Below are positions 1 through 11,267 of a DNA stretch of 64,000 nt, one piece after another (within the stretch, counting starts at the first letter, position 1; every line of letters starts with the position of its first letter). The stretch lies in NCBI GenBank assembly GCA_026419785.1, contig JAODTK010001333.1, positions 310,001 to 374,000 on the forward strand, given 5' to 3'. Made by a program: the position numbers and the translations under genes. The DNA is from Sclerodactyla briareus. Its lineage: Eukaryota > Echinodermata > Holothuroidea > Dendrochirotida > Sclerodactylidae. Under the pieces are notes generated by a model. That model had not been told where the DNA came from, ran no database searches, and saw only the letters and a list, made by a program, of their open reading frames with translations.

Positions 1-2641
1 GCAAACATGCCACGATTTTGAACCAGGGACGAATAGGTTACCCATGCCGAATCTCGGAACCTGCACCCATGTGGCCACTGGAAGCGATCACAAAAAATTG
101 ATTGGTTTCAGTTATATTTTCGGATGTCTCGGCAGTTTGTGTGCATTATAGATGTAAGGTCACATACCCTATCCTTCTGTCTTGATAAGGCCGTGGAACC
201 CAACAACATGGTCCACCTGTTACTGCAATATAGGCATTGCTACATATATGTTACTTTCCTCTAAACACTGCGGTCCTCCTTTGTTGAGGAAATGAAGAGA
301 ATGAACGAGCATCATCGGGCAGTGTCTTTGGAAATCATCACTTTTAGACTGCATGAACGGCGGCACCAGATGTGGCGTAGTGTCATTGTTTTTTTTACGG
401 GGAACGACCATTTGAGACGCTGACAAGCAAGTGGGTAGTCAAATAAGTATCAATAGACGAATCGGCCAATTGTTTCTTTTGTAGTTCTGCCACTCCAACA
501 GTGGGGAATACTACAGCTTTCTTCTTACTTCATTTATTTTCGTTTCGGACATGGGAAAAGGTTACGAGCGGCTCTTTAAATGTGAAGGAGTCCCCTGGTC
601 AACCATTCCGGTCATAGCCAGGTGTGAAGAGCGGGGATTGCGTGGAGTTACAAAGTTGTTAAAACAAGTTATTCGGCGCATATGGATATTCTTCTATCTC
701 TCGAGTCCCGAAGGGTCGGATCAGATTGTGGCCTCAGTTTGCTATTTAAACTATATCACTGGTTTTGCCAGTTGCCGTAGCAGTGGTAGTGGTTAGAGGT
801 TCCACTGAGAGGGCACCCATGGTGAGTACTAATGGGTGCTTGTTATCCAGTGTGACGTGCCCTCAAAAACGATCAACAAAAAACGGTGAAATCTCTTTTC
901 CATGTAACTGGGCCGAACATTTTTACCAGAAATTTTAAAACCTGAATTTCACTGTTTGAAAATACATCATTGTTTCCCCACTATATGTTAGAGAATGAAT
1001 GATTGAATAATATAAAATTTTCAAAAACCAAGACAGACAATAATTTTTCTCAATATTTTTTACCTGAATGTCTAACGAGTCTCCGATTACATCAGTGGGA
1101 GCTGCACCCAGGGTTCGAAAGTAAAGGATTGCGCTCTTGTCGTTTGATAGTCCAGTTTACTCTGATTTAGATTCTCACGTTTGCCTTTAATACCGCTGCC
1201 ATGCCACAGGCATTGCAGCAGTGGGTAACTCTTCGCTTACCTTAAGAGAGCTAATTCCCCCCGGCTCAACAATAGAAGAGAGAGATAAAATAAAAAAATG
1301 AGAAAGAAGAGATTAAATTTAATCGAATGTATATCCGCATATTATTGGCTCATTACCTTTTGCGCATGTGCCATGTTATGTAGGCTGAATGTACGAATTT
1401 TTAGAGAGATAATGCATAGCACAAAGCATTGTTCAAGCACAGTTTGCGTCCCGCCTTCAAAGTTATATATTCTTCGGATTCCGACCAGCAGTTGGCCTCA
1501 TAGCCAATTCGCAGGCGCGCTCGCGCTAAAGCATGAGGCTGCGTTTCGGATCCTGCCTGGCCATATGTGCCAATTATATATAATACTGCTACTTTGCGGC
1601 AATTACAATCAATCATTACCAATCCATCCGGGGTAGGCGCCTGTCATCCTCCCTCCCTCTTCCTCTGTTTGTGTGAGTGGCTCGAGATTTTTCGACATTC
1701 GAGAACAAATGGCGATCGTAGACGCGGTTCCATTCCCCCTCGAGATCAAACCCTGGTGGGCATTCTTGGAGAGGGGTTTTCCGCGTCCCTATTCTCCAAG
1801 TACTCTATAGTTTTGCGAAAACACGATTGATTGTTCGTAAACAAGCATCGCATAGTGAAGGCGTATGCATCATCGAGTGCTCTCCCAAAGTTCACGCTGC
1901 GGCTCCCTTGTTACCAGAAGGGGCAAAATTTATTTGGTTCGGGTTCGGGTACTTGATTTTTGTTGTGTTTTCACTGAAGTTCAGGTGGTCCCGGAGTATC
2001 ATATTCCCTGCTTCATTGTTGCTTTTACATAATTTACAGTCTACCCATACACGGGAGAAATGAAATCGAAATGAAGCGAGGTCATCGATGCTGGATTACG
2101 CAATGTTCTCCAGAGGGAGAATGGATTTCATTCAACCATTTAGTTTTGCCGGATATGATGCTTCACGCCTTTTCATTAGAAACCGACAAATTTCAATTCC
2201 GTCCCCAAGTCTGCAGGTTACATCCGTAAATGCGGCTTTTCGCTATCCGTTTGCATATCTCGGTGATCTCAGGCATCATATTTTGTTTTGTTTATAATAT
2301 TATATATGATGGACATTGCGATATTGAATTTTTTCTTGTAAGATAGGGCAAGAGGAATCCGTTTTACAGAGCATAAATTGGGGTACCAAAAAGCACCGAA
2401 AGATATTCTTGCAATACTACCTGCTTTGCGACGTTAGAAAAGAGCACCCCACAGAGTCACGTCCGTCACCCGAAGATCGAAGCGAGCATGAAAAATCGTA
2501 TGACAATTATGACCTCTTCTATGCCGAAATATGCCGACGTATATGGCCGCAAACATTCATTTGGAGTCTTTTCATGAAATATCCTGCAATTGATTTTTTC
2601 CAGCACTATACATCGGAGACAACGTTGTGTAACTTGTCACA
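1..2641. other. No recognisable gene or element
   Basis: Both strands carry only short frames with no domain, splice-site pair or repeat signature that I recognise. The stretch is ordinary mixed-composition DNA. It ends at the target-site duplication of the hAT-like element. Confidence 0.5.
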
Positions 2642-2649
2642 CCGCGGTA
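2642..2649. repeat. Left target-site duplication of the hAT-like element
   Basis: CCGCGGTA lies directly before the CAGGG terminus and is repeated exactly after the right terminus. Eight bases is the standard hAT duplication length. Confidence 0.8.
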
Positions 2650-3823
2650 CAGGGCCGTAGCGAGCGAGGGGGGGTGGGGGGGGTGGGCGGGGGGGGGGCG
2701 GGGGCGGGTGTCGGGCGGCGTGCGGGGGGGTGGTGTCCCCCCCCCCCCAATACTTTCGTGCCGTCGGCAAATTTTCGGTTTGGTCGGCAAAAAGGAGAAG
2801 AGGAAGAAAAAGAAGAAGGAAGAGGAGAGGAGGAAAAGAAGATTAAAAAGGGGGGAGAGGGAAAATAAAAAGAAGACGAGGGGAAATAATGGAAAAGGGA
2901 AGTAAGGGAGTGAAGGGGAAGACCAGGGATGGAAAGAGGAATAGAAAGAAAAACGGACGCCAGATTTGTTATCGGCTATTTCGACTTTTGGCTCTTCGCT
3001 AATTACCCATTCACGTCGGCAGAGAATGCAACGCCGGCCAAAACATATAGTGACGACGGCCCGTCGCGTCGGGTAATTGGACGGACGAGTGACCGAGTCC
3101 GTCGCCAATAAAGGGGAATAAAGGGGACTAAAGGCGTTAGCGTTTACAATTTTATTGTCTGAGATGACAGTCCTTTGAAAGGTTTTTGTTTTTCTCTTGT
3201 TCTTGTTTTCAATAATAATAATAAAAAAAATCAAGCAATTTTGCTGAAAAAAATGAAGAAAGATTTTCTGAGATGAAACAATGAAACAGTCCGTTTTAGG
3301 CGGGGAATCATGCGACGGCAGAGCTAGAGTACACGGCGAGAGATAGAGGGCAGGACACTCCCAGCTTTGGGCACAGAATAAGTTACAATCTTGTTTAGAG
3401 AACATAATGCATCATCGGAAAGACGTAAGTACGAAATGGCCGGAACTTGCCGAGCAATTGCACCATTGAAGTGTCAAATTTTTGCGCGCTCGCGCGCAGT
3501 GTGTTATGATGGTCTGATTTATATACTCACGAGCTGCAGTACCAATCGGGCATTGTTTACGAATCGGGCAGCAAAAATGGGCGTTCCAGATTGAAGGTCC
3601 CGCGTACGTGGTGAGCGGGTTCAAGTAATTACTGATTAACGCCCTATTGACGAAAACTTGCACCAAATCGCTCTGAGTATGTTCAATATCAAAATTTTCC
3701 AGAGGGAGGGGGAAGCCCCTCCCCTTAGACCCATTCCCCATATCAGTCAACATTGCTAGATCCGTCGGCAAAAAATCATCTCTACAAACCCCCCAATCCT
3801 CAAACCCTTCTCTAACGCCCCTG
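2650..3823. mobile_element. Non-autonomous hAT-like DNA transposon
   Basis: The element is about 1.17 kb and is bounded by imperfect terminal inverted repeats. The left end reads CAGGGCCGTAGCGAGCGAGG and the reverse complement of the right end reads CAGGGGCGTTAGAGAAGGG. The bases CCGCGGTA occur immediately outside both ends (2642-2649 and 3824-3831). An 8-bp duplication and CAGGG termini are the hallmarks of the hAT superfamily. Inside are a poly-G tract, a purine-rich GAAGAAG tract (about 2790-2950) and a GC-rich middle. A long reverse-strand frame over 2572-3405 is low-complexity (serine, phenylalanine and proline runs) and shows no transposase domain, so the element is taken as non-autonomous and dependent on a transposase encoded elsewhere. 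The perfect duplication suggests a fairly recent insertion. Confidence 0.8.
2665..2750. repeat. Poly-G tract then poly-C tract inside the hAT-like element
   Basis: Runs of 7-10 G separated by single bases are followed by an uninterrupted C run. The tract can in principle form G-quadruplexes on the forward strand and a G/C hairpin. Such runs are error-prone in assemblies, so the exact lengths are uncertain. Confidence 0.85.
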
Positions 3824-3831
3824 CCGCGGTA
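3824..3831. repeat. Right target-site duplication of the hAT-like element
   Basis: This is an exact copy of CCGCGGTA, following the CCCCTG right terminus. Confidence 0.8.
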
Positions 3832-4735
3832 GACTGTATTATGATATGGAAAACATTGTGAAGTCCAGTTTTTTCCGACAATTTTGGTGAAATTGTCATT
3901 TAATAGCAAATGCTGAAGGGGGGTTCAGACATTCCTAAGCCCCTCTCCCTTCGAGTACAACTTCCATTGGTTTTGTCGGTATGTGTATTTCTGTCTACCC
4001 CTGTGTCTTCTCCTGGACCGAACATCCCATTTCATGGGAACCACGCGTGATGTGAAGGTACATGGTTAAGTGTTTCGTTTTCGCGCGGCTCACAGTTTCA
4101 GCCCGAACTATCATACGACTTTGCATGAACTCGCTCTCTTTCATAGAAGCTTGTGTACAGATACCTTATCATCGGCCACATGAGTTGGTGAGCGTTTGAG
4201 TATATATGGTAATTATAGAGTGGGCACAATTTGGCCTAATTAATTGCACATTAAGAAGGCTAAGTCACGTAATTCATGCATCGGTTTTGGGGGGGTTTTT
4301 GGTTTTTTATAAACTTTTCAAATCTGATCCACCTTCCGTCATCCACAATGAATTTCGGGTCGAGTTGAGGTCACTAGTCTGATGTGCATATTATTTAGGG
4401 AATTTGTCAACTTCATCGACCCACATAAGTATCTATTTAAAAGATAAATGTTCCCCCATGCTCGGCGCCATTGCCAGTCTTTCTGCCATTATTTAATTGG
4501 TAGTAGCACGACAGATTATCCAGTATTTACATTATATATGTAGTTCGCGAAGCAGGGTCAATCAATTATGTAATGTTTAGGAGTCTCATTATGTGTCGAA
4601 ATTACGGTAAGTGGTCTTACTTAAATACCCGAGTGCTGATTAGAGCTTAATGGGCCCGAATGGAACAAAAATGTTTGGAGAACAAAATAAAATTGGCCAG
4701 AAAACAACCCACGCGACAGGATTTATTTATATTCA
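3832..4735. other. No recognisable gene or element
   Basis: This is moderately AT-rich sequence with a short G run near 4289. I see no coding signature. Confidence 0.45.
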
Positions 4736-4739
4736 AACT

Positions 4740-5040
4740 ACCGTGCCACGTATTGCTCATGGCAAATATTAAAGTCCACGTAGGCGGTGGTATATATGGA
4801 AAAAAATATCGTACTCTATGGCTCTACATACATCGTTAGTGGTATATGGCATCAAGAATTCGAATTACTAGTGCGAGGCAGAGAGTGCAGAAATCATCAG
4901 TCAAATGCCTTCGACCTAGATGAGTTGCCAGAATTACCCATGCGCTAACCCTACTCGTGCGCATCGATACAGAGCTGGAGCTTGTACGCGCCCATGCGCT
5001 ACATAAATTGCCATGTGTAATAAGCAAGCATACGAGAGTG
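4740..5040. repeat. Diverged dispersed repeat, copy A
   Basis: This segment matches 8015-8290 in the same orientation. Shared landmarks in the same order are CCACGTRTTGCT near the start, then CCTACTCGTGCGCATCGATA, then TGCGCCCATGCGC followed by TAAATT. Identity is highest in the last 80 bases. I see no terminal inverted repeats or coding domain. The family is unknown to me. Confidence 0.6.
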
Positions 5041-5109
5041 GTTGACCGTTCACTCTTTTAAAGTGTCCTAACACAGGTGTCAAACTGTTCCAGGTTCTTG
5101 CAGGTTCCG

Positions 5110-6985
5110 GTAACCATTCGGTAAAAACAGACTATCCCACTGTTCGATTTGCCAATCTCAGCATATTTTGAGGTCCCATGGCTAAAACCCTTTAATATTT
5201 TCTTCCGGGACCAACTTTACCGGGTAACCGGAATACATGCCCACCATACCCAATACTTGTCATATTCAATTTGAACCGAGTTACCGGATCGGCATGATTC
5301 TGCTTGAATCATGAAATTGAGCTCATATTCTGTTGGCTTCTGTCTTGCCACCACCCACTAAACCCGTGATTACCAAGACTTGACCAGTGATTACCCCTGA
5401 ATATCGGGTCGCGGGGTAAGAACTGATGAGAGGGATAGTGAGGGTCGCGGAGCTTTATAGCAAATTGCGACAGATATACGTACATTGCCTATAATAGCCT
5501 CTTCTCCCAAAATTCTCCTCGAGAGAATTTGTACCATAGCAAATACACCATCGAAGGTATGACTGCAGTACATAAACTCAAGAGGCTCCACATCCACGAT
5601 ATAACAGGCAGTGACAGTAAAAACGTGTAGGTGCCTCCTTGCATACATCAGTCCGATTTTCACTTTAAGCAATTATCAATTGCAGGAAGCTATCGATGAT
5701 AGCATTTCAATTTTAGTTTCATGTATACCTTTACACAGTAATAATGCTCAACGTAGGCTTATCCCACGGCATAACTCCGGTTTCAGGCACATTATTCTCA
5801 TTCATTTGGTCAACTTCAGAGAGTACATATTTCATCGACGAATTTGCTATCGCAGGATACAGAAATTTGACAATTTATAGTTTGAATAAGAAATGTGCCC
5901 ATACCATTTCTTCTTGAAATCTGGACCGAACTCTTTGTGACTAAATCATAAACACAGCTAGGGTAGAATAGGAACACGGGAAATGGCATTTGGTTAATGT
6001 ATTTGGTAGGATTAAATGTACGTCAAGATGTGAAACTAATTCACCACCATAGGGCAGATCCTGAAATATGGAATCTTAGGAATAATTCAGTTGTTCCCAA
6101 TCCACGTTCCGATTCCCCCTGAAACGATTGTATCGGAGGAAAATCATATTGATTCCTAACAGTTACTCCTGCAGTTACTGCAAAATACATCAATATATAA
6201 TAAACACTCGATTGCATATAGGATGTCCAATTATCCCATGAATTCTCAGCGTAAAGCGTGCCTCTACGGTCCTGTATCCGCAGAGGGCGTTGAGGTACGT
6301 ACAGAAATGTTAATCCTGAACATTTTCGAATAGGAAGTACCACAGAATTTGTTTCTTAATATGGTACAGCATAATGCTATAATAGCGAATAAGGTATGGA
6401 GACAACACAAAATAGGCTTGACTGAAGCTAGCACCTTTGGAAATACTGCTGCGAAGGCGAACTGACCCTCTGGAGTGACCTTTTGTTGTCTCTCATCATC
6501 TCAGGCTAGCCCATACTCAGAAAATTAAAACAAATATACAATGAGGGCGCCTGCTCTAAGTTGTCATTTTATAGTCTTTCTCAATGGGCGTGCCACTTGC
6601 GCTTGAAACTTATTCTCCTCCACATATGGTAGTTCGCTCAAAAACTTCAATAGAAGTGACGAATTGCCCCCAGCGGTTTTTTTTAAAGTTCTGTGACCAT
6701 TTGCATTCACTCTTATATCACATGTACACATTCGATTCGGTAGGTCATCTGGAAATCAATGGGTGTAGGACTTGCACATCTATACAAAATTAGCTAAATG
6801 CTTAGCCAATGTACTAAAATTTGTGCCTATGTGTGTAACACCACTTATTGGAGACACGCTGTTGTGGTTGTTGTTTTTTTGGTAACGGCACACACGTTGA
6901 TGGGCTGTTTGAAACGTCAGAAAATAGTTTCTAGATGAAAATATGGGGAATGACTTTGGATTGAAGCTATATTGAAGTAAATTAC
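5110..6985. other. No recognisable gene or element
   Basis: Short frames on both strands carry no known motif. I see no repeat structure here. Confidence 0.45.
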
Positions 6986-6999
6986 TGATTACCTCACCA

Positions 7000-7110
7000 C
7001 GTTAAGTTTAATCGCAGGGACTATTGAACCTAAGATACCCGGGTAATTCTAGAGGACGTACCATACACCAATCGAAATGTCGCCAGTTCTTTGGTTGGTA
7101 TACAACACAT
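7000..7110. repeat. Diverged dispersed repeat, pair with 21320-21440 (copy 1)
   Basis: Landmarks shared with the second copy, in order, are TTRAGTTYAATCGCAGG, a CTAATAC-like block, and ACCAATCGARAAATCGC-type sequence before TTGGTTTG. The second copy holds about 15 extra bases in the middle. The family is unknown. Confidence 0.45.
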
Positions 7111-7470
7111 TGTCAATAAATCATGAAAAGTCTACGCGTTCCGTAATTTTATATACATGAAGTTCTAACTATATATATATATGTGGATGGTTAAGAAAAA
7201 AAGGTTCCAGCCTCTGGTCATTTGAAATTTGATTGGCATTCTCATATTTCTTCTTGGAAACAGTAGGCCTCTACTTCGAAAGTTCCTGGCTATATGCTAA
7301 TACAAGAACAGATCATATTGATCGTCTTGTTCAGCTGGAGCCCGAGTGGCCAACGGGAACACTGCCACTCGTCATAATTTTCTCACGATGGTATGTAGCG
7401 CTTCAGTAGTGGTTGGTCAGTGCCTAATACAATACAATAATGCTAATAGTAGCCGAGGGCTTCGTACGTC

Positions 7471-7535
7471 AGAATCACTAACTCACTAACTCTAGTCAAT
7501 AACACTAATCACTAACACCAGAACCACTAACTCAT
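7471..7535. repeat. Degenerate CACTAA-type simple repeat
   Basis: The motif CACTAA or CACTAAC recurs irregularly about six times over 65 bases, as in a decayed microsatellite. Confidence 0.6.
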
Positions 7536-7539
7536 GCCC

Positions 7540-7990
7540 TCTCAGTCCATCTATCGACTTTTGTTATCAAAAAGTATTGTTTGGGGAAGGGCGTGAAAAA
7601 CCATTGTTCCTCGTTGGCCTATCTGCGAGTGCTGTGCCATTTTTAGCCCGCGGGACCGACTTAGCAGTCTCATTCTTTCCCCTGCTCGTCGCACCTGCTG
7701 CTATAGTCTTCCGGTGTGACGGTCTAGAGGTATCATTAGATAATTTTCGGTGATGATTCTATCGAAATCGTGGTTTATCTTATGTGAAGTTATGTATTGC
7801 TCTATTTAGTTATGTAATTTGTGCAAAGGTTTATGTGGCCTCTCTGTATTGTATCTTGAAGTTACGGTACTCGGTCTGCTTCTCTTCACAAAATCATTAC
7901 CCCGCGAGGTTAGACTCCGCCTGATTGTGGGAAACGAGATTAATGAAAACTTATCCTTAATGACCTGTCATTCAATAGCGACTCCACGCG
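7540..7990. other. No recognisable gene or element
   Basis: No coding signature or repeat is seen. Confidence 0.4.
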
Positions 7991-8014
7991 ACGATTACAA
8001 ACGTTGAATTAGGT

Positions 8015-8290
8015 ATATCAGTGTCCCACGTGTTGCTTGCGGCAAATTGTCTACGTGGGCAATTGCATGTGTGGACACTTATCGTATACTCGATAGATAT
8101 CGTTCTTACCTGAAAGCATTGGAATTACGTGTGGTGTGGATTACAATCGTCAGTCCGATACCGTTGACTAAATGGGTTCCAGATTACTCAAACGCAGACC
8201 TACTCGTGCGCATCGATACAAAGCTGAAGGACGTATGTGTGCGCCCATGCGCGATGTAAATTACCCCTGTGCAGGTGAGCAGATACGATA
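8015..8290. repeat. Diverged dispersed repeat, copy B
   Basis: Partner of 4740-5040, in the same orientation. The similarity appears to run on weakly after the core (GTTCTTG-type block near 8355 against 5095), so the true element may be somewhat longer than marked. Confidence 0.6.
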
Positions 8291-8821
8291 TTCGGCTTAT
8301 TACCTTGTCTCTCTCTCATAGGGTACCAGTATGGAAGTCAGAACTGCTCCAAGTTCTTGAACTATATAGAGAAAAAGAATTGTCTATGTATGGACCCGTT
8401 TTTGAAAAAAGGGGGAATAATCAGATTCTTCAAAAATGAGATGAAACAAGATTTAGAAAGGACCGATATACATTCTATATCTGAGGTTGTGAAACGATGC
8501 TATCATTTCTCGTAATCCGAAAACCAGGATGGAGTATAGTAAACCAGAATGCAGGCATTCGTACTCGGATAAAAATGATGGTCGCTGGATAGGTGCTATC
8601 CGTGTTCATGTAGATTTTGTTTTTTTCTGAGCGCAGTAACTTGAGTTAATTATATCCCCAGCCTTGGGTCACCGGATACCCTGTCCATATCAAATGAGAT
8701 TTACAGCCCCCGTTCCCGCAGCGCCGGAACAAATCAGTGAACGGGACTGTCCATCTCATTTTTATATGGAAATGCTGCAGCATTCTAAAAATTTCCCATC
8801 CCCCTAAAATTGTTACCTGTC

Positions 8822-9235
8822 TGATGACCCTCAAATGACCTCACCTTTGTGTCGGAAAGAAATGAAGCCTACATTCACTGAGGTTTGTTCAAATTTGACA
8901 AGGTTCAAGAAATCGCTCATTATGCATGTTTGACCTCTGATGACCTTAAAATGACCTCCACCTTGAACAGGAACAAATGTAGTTTACATCCACGTAGTTT
9001 CGTTCGAATCCGACAAAGTTTGAAAATCGCAGAAATCATGCAATTGACCTCTGATGACCTTGAAATGACATTTTTCGGGACCAAATGGTTTGACTCCACC
9101 CACCAAGTTTCGTTTCCAGTCTGACGAAGTTTGGAAAAACTGCATAAAATTATACAACTTTGACCTTCCGTGACCTTGAAATGAACCCCTTGTTTTTCTG
9201 CGGACGAATTGATAACCCCTACCCACCACATTCCG
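8822..9235. repeat. Four-unit TGACC-rich tandem repeat of about 113 bp
   Basis: Units begin at about 8822, 8931, 9045 and 9161. Each opens with TGACCT-type words, continues with a CCACC-AAGTTTCGTT-type block and ends with an AAAGTTTG-AAAATCGCAT-like block. The units are diverged, so the array is old. In the second unit the head reads TGACCT-ctga-TGACCT-taaaa-TGACCT, that is, three half-sites of the nuclear-receptor motif AGGTCA (on the reverse strand) spaced by 4 and 5 bases. TGACC-rich dispersed repeats of this type are familiar in marine invertebrate genomes. Regulatory activity is not shown by the sequence. Confidence 0.8.
8931..8957 (-). promoter_or_regulatory. Triple AGGTCA half-site (DR5 plus DR4 spacing)
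   Basis: Three exact TGACCT words occupy 8931-8936, 8941-8946 and 8952-8957, with spacers of 4 and 5 bases. DR5 is the classical spacing for retinoic acid receptor/RXR dimers and DR4 for thyroid-hormone-receptor-like and LXR-like dimers. The site lies inside a repeat unit with no gene visible nearby, so function is only a possibility. Confidence 0.35.
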
Positions 9236-9267
9236 ATCTACATCGAACAAACTTCATAATTTAATAA

Positions 9268-9620
9268 TGGAGATCGGATTATCTCGGTTGGTAGAACTAA
9301 GGACTTGTGGATCGAAAGGTTCGAGTTCCGCATCCCCATGACCGATCAACGTTTCCGGTGTACCTTGGGCAAGGTACTTGTCTCCATTGCCTCAACCCCA
9401 CCATCCCAGGGCGATAAAATTGGGAACCTGTGAGGAAATTTGGCCAATCTGGCCTACTATGGCAGCACTTCTACTCGTCCGATACTCTCCTCTCCGGGAT
9501 TGTTCGAGCTAAGCCTACCGGTTCCTGTGATCGGGGGTAATATCTGTAAAGCGCTTTGATCACGTCCTACGTACGACGTTTGAAAAGCGCTCTCATAAGC
9601 ATCAGTTTAAAGTTCAGTAA
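9268..9620 (+). mobile_element. tRNA-derived SINE
   Basis: The head (9270-9331) resembles a tRNA. The A box is at TATCTCGGTTGGTAGAAC (compare the usual TAGCTCAGTTGGTAGAGC) and the B box is GGTTCGAGTTCC. Together they form a type 2 RNA polymerase III promoter. A central part holds TTGGGCAAGGTACTTGTCTC, a motif common in invertebrate SINE bodies. The tail holds TAATATCTGTAAAGCGCTTT and AAAGCGCTCTCATAAGC, similar to LINE 3' ends of the L2/CR1 type. A second copy's 3' half lies reversed at 58115-58300. SINEs encode no protein and depend on a partner LINE. Confidence 0.8.
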
Positions 9621-10365
9621 TTTCGCCTAAAAACCTCACAAAATAGAGGGCACCGACATGGCCGTATTGCCCACTTTCGAACGCATCCGAGATTTCATGT
9701 GGGTGGACATGTGCACCAATTTGTGTTCCATCGGAACAATTTGTTGGGAGAGTTATCCGCGATACGCTGAGTATCCGGCGGAGATGGCGGCAGGGGCGGA
9801 CACAGCCCCAAAAACCATAAGAATCCCAGACGCTTACAGCGTCGCGGGGACATAATTAGGTAGGCTGCGTGGATGTAGATAAAGACGGGAAGAACCCCAT
9901 TACCTGAACGTTTTTCTGCAGTCTCAATATTCTAGCGCGTCCTTGGGTAGGAGAACATGTTTGCATCTATAAATGACCGCGAAAAGATAGTGTTATAGCC
10001 CATCGAACACCCACTTGTTTCAGAAATTGTGTGGTTCGTCTATGTCCCTAGAGCATGTTTTTGTGCTCTGAAGGAGATTTCATTCTGACTGTACACAAAG
10101 TTCCTACTCTGGCCAGTGGCTGAAGTGAATAGGGTCAGGGCGAATGATTCGGCCGCAAGCAAATGGGCCAAAATGTGAAACAAGCTGTAGCTGCCGCGAA
10201 AAGGCATGACAAGCTACACTGCCCTCCGAAAAATATTGGTATTTAATGAGACATGTGAACCCAAATGAAAAACTGGATAAAATAAGTTAAGAACGTAAAA
10301 ATAAACACAAACAACATTCACAGCTGTCCTCAAAACGGAAAAAAAAAACGGAAACTTCGCACTCG
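9620..10365. other. No recognisable gene; possible TGACC-family flank
   Basis: The block near 9715 (CACCAATTTGTGTTCCATCG) resembles the body of the TGACC repeat family, suggesting that the SINE inserted near or into that repeat. The rest is unrecognised. Confidence 0.35.
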
Positions 10366-10440
10366 ACAGGAATCGAAACCCGGGGCCGCGAGATCCAAAA
10401 GCGTAGTCCTACCCACTACACCAACCTTACCGTCACGTCA
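10300..10440 (-). mobile_element. SINE fragment with tRNA-like head (reverse strand)
   Basis: Read on the reverse strand, a tRNA-like sequence starts near 10436. The A box is TGGTGTAGTGGGTAGGA and the B box is GGTTTCGATTCC with one extra T. It is followed by T-rich sequence that could stop RNA polymerase III. A conserved acceptor stem is not evident, so a functional tRNA gene is unlikely. A similar arrangement occurs at 11735-11865. Confidence 0.5.
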
Positions 10441-11187
10441 TGTTGATGGGAAATATTGAATATATGTATCGACGTTATCGATTTCGAATGTATCGAATGT
10501 ATGATGAGCGAAGCGAAGGATGTGGATTTTGTCTACTAAAAGTGTGAGTGTATATTTTCGGAGAGACAATTGATGAAAGTGATTGAAGATAATTCTCAGG
10601 ACCGTGGCATTTTCACGGACATCAGTGGAAAAAAAAATGAGGAATCCGAATACTGTTCGTGACCCTATACTGGGCTGTAAGGCTGTTCGGTTTGTTTACC
10701 CTAGGCTTTAAGCCCGTAAGACTGCAGGCAAAGGCAAGTAAAAATTCGATTATTTATAAAAGAATAGCTATTTTGAACACAGTTCATGATATATGGGGTT
10801 GTGTTGGGTGTTTTATTTTTATGGGACCCCACCTCTAATTTTATTGCCGAAACATATAATGATCAAGTCATTCGATTCGTTGAAATGGAACTGCTAATCC
10901 GAAAGAAAATTCTATTTTATCGTTGTTTTACTTCGTGAGAAGCACAGAGAAAACGTTGAAGCGAGTTGTTCTATACAAGTCTTTCCTCTCCGACATGACA
11001 ATGGTCAAATTTCGATTGAAGCTGTTCGGAACTGTCCGTCGCTCCAATTCGACGTAAACCCTGACTAGAATCAAAAAATATTACCAAACTACAATGCGCA
11101 TTGCGCTGTCATCGAGCTAAGACTTTTGCCACACGTCACCAGAGAACGTTCATATATAACATAACTTCATTGGACGAATTTTAATGA

Positions 11188-11267
11188 AGCGACTGCGTCA
11201 AGGCTACAGAAAGGTAACCATCGCACCAAAACGACTACAATTACAAGCGATCAGTGCAACGCTCTAA
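11188..11267. repeat. SINE-body-like repeat, copy 1
   Basis: This matches 12611-12695. Shared blocks are GCGACTGCGTCAAG, GTAACCATCGCA, AAAACGACTACAAT and a GCGAT word. A following block (GACAATTGTCATC, near 11273) resembles GACAATAGTCATCC near 11748, beside the tRNA-like head at 11.8 kb. This suggests that all belong to one SINE family. Confidence 0.55.

Noticed and set aside
2572-3405. Reverse-strand open frame of 277 codons, the longest in the window
   Set aside because: It is low-complexity (runs of Ser, Phe, Leu, Pro and Thr from poly-purine and poly-G DNA), lies across the end of the hAT-like element and has no domain.
3412-3909. Reverse-strand frame of 165 codons
   Set aside because: It straddles the right end of the hAT-like element and its target-site duplication, so it cannot be an ancestral gene. 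No motif.
8822-9235. CRISPR-like array
   Set aside because: The units are about 113 bp, diverged throughout and without alternating identical repeats and unique spacers. The context is animal DNA.
10372-10436. Reverse-strand tRNA gene
   Set aside because: A and B boxes are present, but the B box has an extra base and no proper acceptor stem could be formed. A SINE head fits better.
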